Assembly: GCA_964500675.1 (NCBI GenBank)
Contig: CAZCNY010000003.1
Location: 301,500-365,499 of the forward strand
DNA: 64,000 nt
Reading direction: 5' to 3'
Source: CAMLJR01 sp964500675
GTDB lineage: Bacteria > Pseudomonadota > Gammaproteobacteria > Pseudomonadales > CAMLJR01
The position numbers and the translations under genes are program-made. Position 1 is the first letter of the stretch; every line of letters begins with the position of its first letter. The notes below the pieces were generated by a model. That model did no database searches. It had not been told where the DNA came from and worked only from the letters and a program-made list of their open reading frames with translations. Below, in pieces: positions 25,318 to 32,868 of the stretch.

Positions 25318-26039
25318 TTGATCGCGACCAGCGAAGCGAAATTAAAACATTGAAACCACACATCGATACTCGTAAAGCCTGCGCGTTGTAAACGTTCGCG
25401 ATGGGCTTGCACTGTCTCCGGGATCAAAATGTTTTCGAGCGCCGTGCGCTTTTGCGCGACTTCGAGATCGCTGTAGCCGTTGGCGCGCTTGAAGGCGTGG
25501 TGCAACTCGGTGTTGAGCGTTTGCAGATGTTCATCATCAAAGCGAATTTTTTCCGACAGCACAAGCATGGCGCCGGGCTGCATGGCATCGGCGATGCGAC
25601 GCAGCAATATTTCGCGCTGTTCGAGCGGAATGAATTGCAGCGTGAAATTCATTACCGCAACGGAAGCGTTTTCGATGGCGATGGCGTTGATATCGGCCAA
25701 CTGCAATGTCACCGGCGTGGTGCGCGCATCGGCCGCGATGAGCGCGCGGCAGCGTTCGATCATGGCCGGCGAATTGTCGACCGCGATGATACGACAATCG
25801 CGGCCGTCGAGCAGCGCGCGCATCGCCAGCGTGCTCGCACCGAGCGAGCAACCGAGATCGTAGCAGTGTGTACCTGCGCGCGCGTAGCGTTCAGCGAGCA
25901 CACCCGTCATCGCGATGATGGTGCTGTAGCCTGGCACCGAACGTTGAATCATGTCGGGAAACACGCGCGCGACATTTGCATCGAAGGCGAAATCGGCGAT
26001 CGCATCGAGTGGAGTGGCGTAGATTGTATCTTTGCGCAT
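25314..26039 (-). CDS. cmoA: Carboxy-SAM synthase CmoA
   Basis: 241 residues. CmoA converts SAM and prephenate to carboxy-SAM, the donor used by CmoB. MRKDTIYATPLDAIADFAFD aligns with the E. coli start, which fixes ATG 26039 rather than GTG 26054. Conserved blocks are VFPDMIQRSVPGYSTIIAM, CYDLGCSLGASTLAMRALL and the C-terminal MIERCRALI/ENASVAVMNFTLQF region. It overlaps cmoB by 4 bp; the two form a tRNA wobble-modification operon. Confidence 0.96.
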   Translation of the reverse strand: MRKDTIYATPLDAIADFAFDANVARVFPDMIQRSVPGYSTIIAMTGVLAERYARAGTHCYDLGCSLGASTLAMRALLDGRDCRIIAVDNSPAMIERCRALIAADARTTPVTLQLADINAIAIENASVAVMNFTLQFIPLEQREILLRRIADAMQPGAMLVLSEKIRFDDEHLQTLNTELHHAFKRANGYSDLEVAQKRTALENILIPETVQAHRERLQRAGFTSIDVWFQCFNFASLVAIK

Positions 26040-26441
26040 GATTATTTTCGGCACAGTATGTTCGTCGCGGTGGCGGATTTTAACACCGTTGTACCACTGT
26101 CGGTTGACAGCAACGATTAGTTGGTGAGCATGGTATCGAAGGCAGCTTGCTGCACGTGCGGCGATCAGTAGATTCCCTTATATCGACAACGATCAGAGCA
26201 AAACGCTCCACACAGTTAAACGCCTTTGGCTTATTGCATTTCTTAATAGCTTGCGGGCGGTGTTTGCGAGATGTTGGGTTATTCCAATGGCGTCGCGGAC
26301 AAAAACTTTGCCTTGATCACAAAATATCGATGAAGTGACTTGCTTGCGTGCTGTCGCAGCTACACTCCTTAACAATCGGTTGCGGTAGGCAAATCGGGCG
26401 GTATTGCGAAATCGATCTGGTTGAAATTGGAGGAAAACGTG
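26040..26441. other. Intergenic region upstream of an orphan gene
   Basis: 402 bp with no convincing gene; short frames here lack ribosome sites and codon bias. One possible sigma-70 promoter is ACTTGC (26338-26343), 17 bp, TACACT (26361-26366), about 75 bp before the orphan ATG. Nothing else stands out. Confidence 0.4.
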
Positions 26442-26762
26442 ATGGCCCATGCCAAGTTGTCAGCGCAAACAAACAAAACGTGGTTGCTCCAAGTCGAAAA
26501 TCTTGCCTTGGTACGCGAATGTCGACGTCGCATCAGCGACGAGTTCGGCGTGAAACTACAGCTCAGTTCCGATGATTTGCTGGATCGCATACAGGGCTAC
26601 GCCGATCGCAGCAACGATCGTGTGTTACAGCGGTTGGCGCGTCCGATTGCGGTGATGTTGAAAAGCGGTGAAGCGCAGCAGCAGAAATCGATCGATCTGT
26701 CGAACATACCGGTCGTCGCACCGAAGAAAGCCGCCAGTGGCTGGATAAAACCGACCGTGTAA
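26442..26762 (+). CDS. Hypothetical protein, no recognised family
   Basis: 106 residues, MAHAKLSAQTNKTWLLQVEN to SGWIKPTV. A strong Shine-Dalgarno (GGAGGA, seven bases before ATG) and a strong downstream hairpin argue that it is real. The middle (CRRRISDEFGVKLQLSSDDLLDR and ADRSNDRVLQRLARP) is predicted helical, charged and soluble; the C-terminal 25 residues are probably disordered. There is no signal peptide or membrane helix. I do not recognise the protein. It is isolated between cmoA (divergent) and yfbR (convergent), so context gives no clue. Confidence 0.75.
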   Translation: MAHAKLSAQTNKTWLLQVENLALVRECRRRISDEFGVKLQLSSDDLLDRIQGYADRSNDRVLQRLARPIAVMLKSGEAQQQKSIDLSNIPVVAPKKAASGWIKPTV

Positions 26763-26771
26763 TCTAGCGAG

Positions 26772-26805
26772 ATCGAATTCCCCGCGCTACTGCGGGGAAT
26801 TCGAT
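26772..26805. terminator. Hairpin terminator between convergent genes
   Basis: ATCGAATTCCCCGC (26772-26785) pairs perfectly with GCGGGGAATTCGAT (26792-26805) around a six-base loop. The following TATTTAT is a weak U-tract. It serves the orphan gene and perhaps yfbR, whose stop begins at its last base. Confidence 0.75.
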
Positions 26806-27455
26806 TATTTATCGGCTGCCAATAAGTGTCGTTCGTGTTCCGAAAGCTCGGCTCCACCGCCTTTGCGCAGCAGTAATTCATCGAGCGTGAGCTGATAGCT
26901 TGGTGCGAAAGTCTGAAGAAAAAAATCCACTTCCGGTAAACGGTAAGCTGACAAACGCTGTTTGATATTCTCCGCCGCTTTTTCAAATTCGCGATTACCT
27001 GCCTTTAGCTCTGCCTGGCATTTCAGGTATGCGGCGATGGTATCCGCGGCCTTGATCATTTGCCGGTGCGCCAGCGGAATATTTTCCTCCACCATCAGCG
27101 CTGCGAAATCCTCTTGCAGCGCTGCGGGCAGCAGCGCCACCAATTCGCGCTCGGCCGAGCGCTCGATCGAGTGATAGGCCTGCTGAATCGCCGGAGAATG
27201 GTATTTAACGGGAGAAGGCAGGTCGCCGGTGATCACCTCCGAGCAATCGTGATACAGCGCGGCGGTCGCCACCGCGTTGGCATCCAGCTCGCCGCCAAAG
27301 TAGCGGTTGCGAATAATGGCGAGCACGTGCGCCAGCGTTGCAACCTCCCAGCTGTGTTCCATCACGTTTTCCTGGATCGTGTTGCGCTTCAGTCCCCAGC
27401 GTACGATCCAGCGCAGCTTGCTGATGTAGGCGTAAAAATGGCTGACCATATTCAT
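26805..27455 (-). CDS. yfbR: 5'-deoxynucleotidase YfbR (HD domain)
   Basis: 216 residues. The HD-domain hydrolase removes phosphate from deoxynucleoside monophosphates. MNMVSHFYAYISKLRWIVRW matches the E. coli start region, followed by ENVMEHSWEVATLAHVLAII (metal His), ALYHDCSEVITGDLPSPVKY (HD plus the E-x-TGD motif) and IKAADTIAAYLKCQAELKAG (distal Asp). It is somewhat longer than E. coli YfbR (199) at the C-terminus. A GGAGA Shine-Dalgarno is next to the ATG at 27455. Confidence 0.93.
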   Translation of the reverse strand: MNMVSHFYAYISKLRWIVRWGLKRNTIQENVMEHSWEVATLAHVLAIIRNRYFGGELDANAVATAALYHDCSEVITGDLPSPVKYHSPAIQQAYHSIERSAERELVALLPAALQEDFAALMVEENIPLAHRQMIKAADTIAAYLKCQAELKAGNREFEKAAENIKQRLSAYRLPEVDFFLQTFAPSYQLTLDELLLRKGGGAELSEHERHLLAADK

Positions 27456-27631
27456 GTCTCCCGGTTTGCGGAGTTGCGACCATATTAATCTTAGGCTGTG
27501 TTTATGTACAGTGCTTCTTTGCGGGCAATAATTGCAATTGCGCTGTTATCGCGCGCCATTGTCGTGATTAAATGCGCCGCTTGATTCTTAGTCTGTTGTT
27601 CTATTCCGCCCATTTTCGATTCGATGTGACG

Positions 27632-28405
27632 ATGCCACTTTCCGGTAAAGAAATTTTCCGTACCTACGATGAACTCGGCCCCATTCAAGTTTTCGATGAC
27701 GGCAGCAAGCGCTATCTATCATTCGGCGAAGGCGATGAGCAGAGCTGTGTGCTGAAAGCGCAGCCGTATTTGCTGCAGCACGATTACACGCGTGCCATGC
27801 TGCTGCCGTTTTTGTTTGCGCATCCGCGCGACGCCATTTTGGTTGGCCTTGGCGGGGGTGCGTTAGTTAGCTGTCTGCTGCACCATTTCCCTGACTTGCA
27901 TTTGCGTGTCGTCGAATTGCGCCACGCGGTGGTGAAGGTGGCGCGCAAATATTTTGAATTGCCGCGCCTCGACCGACTCACAATTATCGAACAAGACATC
28001 GCCGAATATTTAGAAGAAAGGAGTCTCGATGAGAAAGAGCATGCAAAAACCGACATATTTTTCAGCGATATTTACGATGCGGAAGGCATGGCGCCGCAGT
28101 ATTTCGAACCATGGTATATCGAGGCCTGCGCGGCGAGGTTGAGCGATACGGGTTGGCTGGTGCTCAATTGTTGGGATGAGCACCGCGGCGATCACCATAC
28201 GTTAAGCGCGCTTACTGAAAATTTCGCACAAGTTTTCACGTGCACGGTGTCGAGTGGCAATTGGATCATTCTGGCCTCGAAGCAAAGGCATGAAATCGAC
28301 GAGGCTAAATTGAAAGAGACAGCGAAATTGCAATCGAAGCAATTGGGTTATTCGGTCAATGCCCTGCTTAATCGCCTGTACCAGGCCTACCCAATTGCCG
28401 AGTGA
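27632..28405 (+). CDS. Spermidine synthase-like methyltransferase-fold protein
   Basis: 257 residues from ATG 27632 (MPLSGKEIFRTYDELGPIQV); an in-frame ATG at 27572 would add 20 residues, but neither has a clear ribosome site. The Rossmann glycine motif is AILVGLGGGALVSCLLHHFP, followed by the acidic ribose-binding strand LRVVELRHAVVKVARKYFEL and DIFFSDIYDAEGMAP. The fold matches SpeE-type enzymes, but gammaproteobacterial members of this subgroup lack proof of polyamine synthesis, and there is no speD neighbour. The DUF3301 gene starts 9 bp downstream and is probably cotranscribed. Confidence 0.78.
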   Translation: MPLSGKEIFRTYDELGPIQVFDDGSKRYLSFGEGDEQSCVLKAQPYLLQHDYTRAMLLPFLFAHPRDAILVGLGGGALVSCLLHHFPDLHLRVVELRHAVVKVARKYFELPRLDRLTIIEQDIAEYLEERSLDEKEHAKTDIFFSDIYDAEGMAPQYFEPWYIEACAARLSDTGWLVLNCWDEHRGDHHTLSALTENFAQVFTCTVSSGNWIILASKQRHEIDEAKLKETAKLQSKQLGYSVNALLNRLYQAYPIAE

Positions 28406-28414
28406 GGGAAAGTC

Positions 28415-28732
28415 GTGTTCGAGTTGAGCGATATCGCGCTGCTTCTTCTGTTTGCAGCGGGAGCCTTTTGGTGGTGGCGCGGGTACGCCGTGAAAGAAAT
28501 CGCGTTGCGCGGTGCGCGCACGCATTGCCAATCGTTCGAGGTGCAATTGCTCGACGAAAGTGTCGTGTTGCGCGGGCTTTGGCTTAAGCGCGATAGCAAC
28601 GGAGCTTTGCGGATTCGTCGATCTTACACATTTGAATTTACCAGTACGGGCGATGACCGCTATCACGGTTGTGTTGTCATGCTCGGCACTGCGATCGAAA
28701 CCGTTCAACTTGAACCGCATCGTTTGAACTGA
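28415..28732 (+). CDS. DUF3301 family membrane-anchored protein
   Basis: 105 residues from a GTG start with GAGGGAAA upstream. One N-terminal transmembrane helix (FELSDIALLLLFAAGAFWWW) is followed by a basic stretch and a soluble beta-rich domain: IALRGARTHCQSFEVQLLDE, VVLRGLWLKRDSNGALRIRR, FTSTGDDRYHGCVVMLG. This matches DUF3301, a small family of unknown function in Pseudomonas-like bacteria. It is probably a type II inner-membrane protein with the domain facing the cytosol or periplasm. Convergent with comM. Confidence 0.82.
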   Translation: MFELSDIALLLLFAAGAFWWWRGYAVKEIALRGARTHCQSFEVQLLDESVVLRGLWLKRDSNGALRIRRSYTFEFTSTGDDRYHGCVVMLGTAIETVQLEPHRLN

Positions 28733-28789
28733 TATTTTTTTCCGCTTGTTTAACGCTATCGATCGGCCAGAAAAAATTAAACCAAGGAC

Positions 28790-30292
28790 TTAAGTTGGAT
28801 TGCGATCGAGCGCGCGGTATTGCAGGGCCTCGCGAATATGCGCTTTTTGCACGGCATCGCCGGCGTCGAGATCGGCTATGGTGCGCGCGACTTTTAGAAT
28901 TCGATAGTAAGCGCGCGCAGACAATCCCAATTTCAACACCGCTTCTTCGAGCGCGAGGCGATTTGCGTTATCGATGTTGCCTATGGTGTCGATTTCACTG
29001 CCGCTCAATTGTGCATTCACTTTGTTTTGGCGCGCAAATTGTCGTTCGCGCGCCTGCAACACTTGTTGTTGCAGCGATTGCGTATCTGCTGTATCGCTGC
29101 GTGCGCTGCTCAATACGCCGCGCGGCAAGCGATTGACTGGCACCTGTAAATCAATGCGATCGAGCAGTGGTCCCGAAATGCGATCGCGATAACGCCGGAT
29201 TTGCTCGGCACTACAGCGGCAGGCGCGTTCGGTATCGCCATAATAACCGCACGGGCATGGGTTCATTGCTGCAATTAATTGGAAGCGCGCCGGATAAGTG
29301 ATCTGCCGGCTCGCGCGTGAAATAACAATTTCACCGGATTCTAGCGGTTCGCGCAGCACTTCGAGCACCTTGCGCTGAAATTCCGGCAATTCGTCGAGAA
29401 ATAGCACGCCGTGATGTGCGAGTGAAATTTCGCCGGGACGCGGATGGCTGCCGCCGCCGACCAAAGCGACAGCCGATGCGGTGTGGTGAGGCGCGCGAAA
29501 CGGTCGCTGTTTTAATAACGGCGTGCCTTGTTCGCCCGCAACCGAATGCACCGCGGCGACTTCAAGTTGTTCGCCTTCTTCGAGCGGCGGCAATAAACCG
29601 GGCAACCGGCTCGCCAACATCGTTTTGCCTGTACCCGGTGGACCAAACAGCAATAAATTATGCTGGCCGGCTGCGGCGATGGCGAGCGCGCGCTTGGCTT
29701 GAGCCTGACCGCGAATATCGGCGAGATCGAGAAATTTTTCTATGTTGGAATGAGGTGGTGCGATAGCGGGCTCGAGTTTCAGCCGATCGTGCAGATGCGC
29801 ACATAATTCTGAAAGTGTGCTGACACCAAAAACGGTTGCGCGTTTTACCTGAGCGCTTTCGCTGGCGTTTTTGTGTGGTACATACAAAGCGCGATTGGCG
29901 TCGGCGCACGCCATTGCGGCTGGTAGGGCGCCGGTTACGGCGCGCAACTCACCATTCAAACCGAGCTCGCCGATAAATTCGCGGTTGCTCAGCGCTTCAT
30001 GCGGAATTTGCCCGCTCGCCGCGAGAATGCCGAGCGCAATCGGTAAATCGAAACGGCCGCCTTCTTTCGGTAAATCCGCCGGCGCCAAATTAATCGTAAT
30101 TCTGCGGGTTGGGAACTCAAAGTGCGCGTTGAGCAGGGCGCTGCGCACGCGGTCTTTGCTTTCCTTAACCGCGGTTTCAGGTAAGCCGACGATATTGAGC
30201 GCGGGCAAACCATTCGAGAGATGCACTTCAACCGTGACGATGGGTGCGGTAATGCCGCATTTGGCGCGTGAATAAACAGTGGCGAGATTCAT
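28790..30292 (-). CDS. comM: YifB/ComM family Mg-chelatase-like AAA+ ATPase
   Basis: 500 residues. The N-terminal Lon-protease-like fold (MNLATVYSRAKCGITAPIVT, GLPALNIVGLPETAVKES) is followed by an AAA+ module with Walker A LFGPPGTGKTMLASRLPG near residue 218, Walker B VLFLDELPEF and the C-terminal Mg_chelatase_C region. ComM in Vibrio and relatives is a helicase promoting branch migration during natural transformation. The PFRAPHHTASAVALVGGG and NPCPCGYYGD blocks are diagnostic. It lies 29 bp downstream of ubiK, the typical pairing. Confidence 0.94.
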   Translation of the reverse strand: MNLATVYSRAKCGITAPIVTVEVHLSNGLPALNIVGLPETAVKESKDRVRSALLNAHFEFPTRRITINLAPADLPKEGGRFDLPIALGILAASGQIPHEALSNREFIGELGLNGELRAVTGALPAAMACADANRALYVPHKNASESAQVKRATVFGVSTLSELCAHLHDRLKLEPAIAPPHSNIEKFLDLADIRGQAQAKRALAIAAAGQHNLLLFGPPGTGKTMLASRLPGLLPPLEEGEQLEVAAVHSVAGEQGTPLLKQRPFRAPHHTASAVALVGGGSHPRPGEISLAHHGVLFLDELPEFQRKVLEVLREPLESGEIVISRASRQITYPARFQLIAAMNPCPCGYYGDTERACRCSAEQIRRYRDRISGPLLDRIDLQVPVNRLPRGVLSSARSDTADTQSLQQQVLQARERQFARQNKVNAQLSGSEIDTIGNIDNANRLALEEAVLKLGLSARAYYRILKVARTIADLDAGDAVQKAHIREALQYRALDRNPT

Positions 30293-30321
30293 GATTTCCT
30301 TCCGTGGAATTGTTGTGGGGT

Positions 30322-30597
30322 TTAATGAGGCGCTTCGTCGTTCAACTGTCGGGTTAATTCATTGAGTTGTATTTCAAGTTGATCGACTTGTTTTTCGAGT
30401 TGATCGGTCTGGGCGCGCGTGCGTTCGAGCACAGCAGTCTGCGCGTCAAATTCGTCGCGTGTCACCAAATCCATTTTATCGAGTCCAGATTGAATCAGTG
30501 CGCGCAAATTGCGCCGAATATCCTGCGGCAGCGCATTTTGACCTAACAGATCGCTAATTTGCTGCGTCAGTTTGTCGATGGATTCGCGGTTGATCAT
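30322..30597 (-). CDS. ubiK: Ubiquinone biosynthesis accessory factor UbiK (YqiC)
   Basis: 91 residues, MINRESIDKLTQQISDLLGQ followed by DIRRNLRALIQSGLDKMDLV and a C-terminal coiled coil (LERTRAQTDQLEKQVDQLEI). UbiK forms a trimeric coiled-coil/amphipathic protein that helps the soluble Ubi complex reach membrane lipid. Length and sequence match the family (80-100 aa). Start ATG 30597; the longer frame to 30843 crosses the porin terminator and is not credible. Followed by comM. Confidence 0.93.
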   Translation of the reverse strand: MINRESIDKLTQQISDLLGQNALPQDIRRNLRALIQSGLDKMDLVTRDEFDAQTAVLERTRAQTDQLEKQVDQLEIQLNELTRQLNDEAPH

Positions 30598-30654
30598 GGC
30601 GCGACCGAGTTGTTGATGGTGAGGGCGATTATATGCGGTACAAAAATTTAAACA

Positions 30655-30690
30655 ATAAAAAAGCCGCCAGGCTTTGCAGCACTGGCGGCC
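30655..30690 (-). terminator. Rho-independent terminator of the porin gene
   Basis: Read on the minus strand, GCCGCCAG and CTGGCGGC (30682-30689 with 30663-30670) form an eight-bp stem followed by TTTTTT. It lies 17 bp past the porin stop. Confidence 0.88.
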
Positions 30691-30706
30691 GAAAACACAA
30701 ATTAAC

Positions 30707-31828
30707 TTAGAACTTGTAGTAGGTTTCCAGTGCCAGCGTAGTGGCCTTGTCGGTGCTTCCACCGCTCGTTGTGACGAGAGCCTGCTTGTCGGTTCTGTCC
30801 TGACGCACTTCGCCGCGAACTTCAAAATTAGCGGATGGTGCATAACCTACAGTCAACGTCAGCTCTTTGGATTTTTTGCTGGCTTCACCAAAGCTGCTTG
30901 AAGTCGGATCTAGGTTGATGAGGCCGAGTCTCCAATCATCTTTATCGTCAAACTGCTCAGCGCGGAATGACGCATGCCATTGGTCGGTAAATGCATAGTT
31001 GACGTAACCAATCAACGCGGTCACTTTGGCGTCTTTGCCATTGATCGCGTTCTCTTGTGTAAGGTTGTCATAATTGAGAACGAGCGACAGGCCAGTCATC
31101 GGCTTGACGGTGAGCACGGTATCGAACAGACGGCGATTGGTGTTGGTTGAACCTTCAGGCTCTTTGCCGTTATAGAACGAGCCAGCCCAGCTGACCATAT
31201 CCATCGGTGCCCACGCGAAGCCGAGTTCCAAGGTTTTTTGGTTGTTCTGATCACTTTGCTGATCCCAGCCGTTGTTGACGCCCGCATAGAGTGTGAGTTG
31301 GTCAACCGGGGTGTAGGAAGTGCGAATACCAGTATGCGTGAACGGCAGTGCATTCAGGAACGCGATCGAACGGGTGATGTTCGTGTTGCCGGTCGGATCG
31401 ATCACTTCGGCACCGGCCAGCGTGTTGTATTTACCTGCCATCACGGTAACAGGACCGGTCGCGTACTGAGCGTAGGCTTGGGTGATGTCCAAGTTGCTGC
31501 TGCTGCCGCCGTTGGAATGAATATAGTCAGCATCATTGCCGCCCGTGATGTTAACCAGAGCGCCAAAACCTTCTTTCGGCAGGCTGGAAATCGTCATACC
31601 TGCTTGTTGCAGATTGAATGAATCTTTTTGTTGGTCAAAATAGTTGAGCAGCGCTCCCTGATCTGCTGGGTTGATGCTTTGGTGCACGTAGGAGGCATCT
31701 ACGAAACCCGATACCTTGACGCCGGATGCATCGAGTACTTGTGTCAAAGTGGGGGCATCAGCTAGCACCACGCCGGACGCTGCCATTGCCACCAGACCGA
31801 TTGCTTTGGAGAGTTGTTTCATCGCCAT
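30707..31828 (-). CDS. Putative beta-barrel porin (porin-2/OmpL-like), nitrogen-controlled
   Basis: 373 residues. The signal peptide (MAMKQLSKAIGLVAMAASGV, cleaved after VLADA or nearby) is followed by a 16-18 strand barrel: VKVSGFVDASYVHQS, ITQAYAQYATGPVTVMAGKY, GIRTSYTPVDQLTLYAGVNN, LELGFAWAPMDMVSWAGSFY, ending in ALETYYKF. It matches the putative beta-barrel porin-2 family. Divergent from glnK-amtB and preceded by a consensus sigma-54 promoter (31905-31920), it probably lets a nitrogen source such as a small amine, urea or ammonium through the outer membrane. The substrate itself is not shown by sequence. Confidence 0.86.
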   Translation of the reverse strand: MAMKQLSKAIGLVAMAASGVVLADAPTLTQVLDASGVKVSGFVDASYVHQSINPADQGALLNYFDQQKDSFNLQQAGMTISSLPKEGFGALVNITGGNDADYIHSNGGSSSNLDITQAYAQYATGPVTVMAGKYNTLAGAEVIDPTGNTNITRSIAFLNALPFTHTGIRTSYTPVDQLTLYAGVNNGWDQQSDQNNQKTLELGFAWAPMDMVSWAGSFYNGKEPEGSTNTNRRLFDTVLTVKPMTGLSLVLNYDNLTQENAINGKDAKVTALIGYVNYAFTDQWHASFRAEQFDDKDDWRLGLINLDPTSSSFGEASKKSKELTLTVGYAPSANFEVRGEVRQDRTDKQALVTTSGGSTDKATTLALETYYKF

Positions 31829-31904
31829 GTCATTGGACTCCTGGGACTGTTGTAGTTAGCGGGCCGCTGTTGCGGTTGCCCATTATATGTAGCGCGCTCA
31901 GTTT

Positions 31905-31920
31905 AGCAACGCAGGTGCCA
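31905..31920 (-). promoter_or_regulatory. Sigma-54 promoter for the porin gene
   Basis: On the minus strand the bases read TGGCAC-N5-TTGCT, an exact match to the -24/-12 consensus. The predicted start of transcription is about 65 bp before the porin ATG. Confidence 0.85.
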
Positions 31921-32017
31921 GCAATCAATTTTTTTATATATTTTATAGGCTTAAGCGCCTAAGTTAAAAATAAGATGACAAGTGGCTGACAATTCAGCAC
32001 TTTTGCGCTTTATGTGC

Positions 32018-32032
32018 GCACTTATCCGGTGC
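32018..32032. promoter_or_regulatory. NtrC-type enhancer site
   Basis: GCACT-TATCC-GGTGC fits the NtrC dyad GCACC-N5-GGTGC with one mismatch. It lies about 100 bp upstream of the porin sigma-54 promoter, a usual enhancer distance, and about 260 bp from the glnK promoter. Confidence 0.65.
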
Positions 32033-32178
32033 GAAAAGCGAGCTTTTCGAGCAGTAGCGGGGCATCGATGGTCTGTGGTTACAAATTTCAACCATCGCAC
32101 ATTATTTGCCGTGTGGATAATGCTGTTCAGTAATGCGTCAGCCTATGGTCAGAAAACATGACGCACGCACTCGATATA

Positions 32179-32210
32179 TTTTGGTGCGGTAGGCTAAAAA
32201 TGCACCAAAA
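32179..32210. promoter_or_regulatory. Inverted pair of NtrC half-sites
   Basis: TTTTGGTGCG (32179-32188) and TGCACCAAAA (32201-32210) are strong NtrC half-sites facing away from each other, about 85-115 bp upstream of the glnK sigma-54 promoter. Each has a degenerate partner half. Confidence 0.5.
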
Positions 32211-32293
32211 TCGCACTGGATTTGCGGGTTCGGTATTCCGCTAGCCTTCCAAGGTCCCGTTAAGCGTCTGTTTACGATTCTTTTTTCGCCTTG

Positions 32294-32309
32294 TGGCACG
32301 TCATATGCT
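32294..32309 (+). promoter_or_regulatory. Sigma-54 promoter for glnK-amtB
   Basis: TGGCACG-N4-ATGCT: the -24 box is perfect, and the -12 box has one mismatch (A for T) with the required GG-N10-GC spacing. The leader to the glnK ATG would be about 170 nt. Confidence 0.75.
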
Positions 32310-32493
32310 TTTTGCAAATCGGCTGTGATACGACGCACTTTTAAATGTATCGCGACTAAATCAGTTTGTGCCACGGCGTGTTGTTGAAGCTGTTGCGCAA
32401 GCCTGGCTTCAATGAATCGCGCACGCTGCCATATCGGTAAGAGCGGCGCCAAAAACAGCGCACTGCGCACTGTATGAAGGGAGAAACCATTCC

Positions 32494-32832
32494 ATGAAAC
32501 TCGTAACGGCCATTGTAAAGCCATTTAAGCTGGACGATGTGCGGGAGGCGCTTTCGGATATCGGTGTTCAGGGTATCACCGTGACCGAAGTGAAGGGATT
32601 CGGGCGTCAAAAAGGGCATACCGAGCTGTATCGCGGCGCCGAATACGTCGTCGATTTTCTACCGAAGGTGAAAATCGAAGTCGCGGTTGCCGACGGCGCA
32701 GTCGATCAGGTGATTGAAGCAATTACCAAATCGGCCAACACCGGCAAGATCGGCGACGGCAAAATTTTCGTTTCCACGCTCGAACAGGTGATTCGTATCC
32801 GCACCGGCGAGACGGGCGAAGACGCTATCTAA
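32494..32832 (+). CDS. glnK: P-II nitrogen regulatory protein GlnK
   Basis: 112 residues, full-length PII. The T-loop is intact (GRQKGHTELYRGAEYVVDF) with uridylylation Tyr51. The B-loop TGKIGDGKIFV binds ATP/ADP and the C-terminal signature VIRIRTGETGEDAI is present. PII trimers sense 2-oxoglutarate, ATP/ADP and glutamine (by GlnD), and GlnK blocks AmtB when nitrogen is plentiful. GGGAG stands before the ATG. It is 36 bp ahead of amtB, the standard glnK-amtB pair, under a sigma-54 promoter. Confidence 0.95.
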   Translation: MKLVTAIVKPFKLDDVREALSDIGVQGITVTEVKGFGRQKGHTELYRGAEYVVDFLPKVKIEVAVADGAVDQVIEAITKSANTGKIGDGKIFVSTLEQVIRIRTGETGEDAI

Positions 32833-32868
32833 CCAACCGCTCTCTCATAACGTTCCAGGAGAACAATC

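Noticed and set aside
30598..30843. N-terminal extension of UbiK
   Set aside because: It crosses the porin terminator; the ATG at 30597 matches family length.
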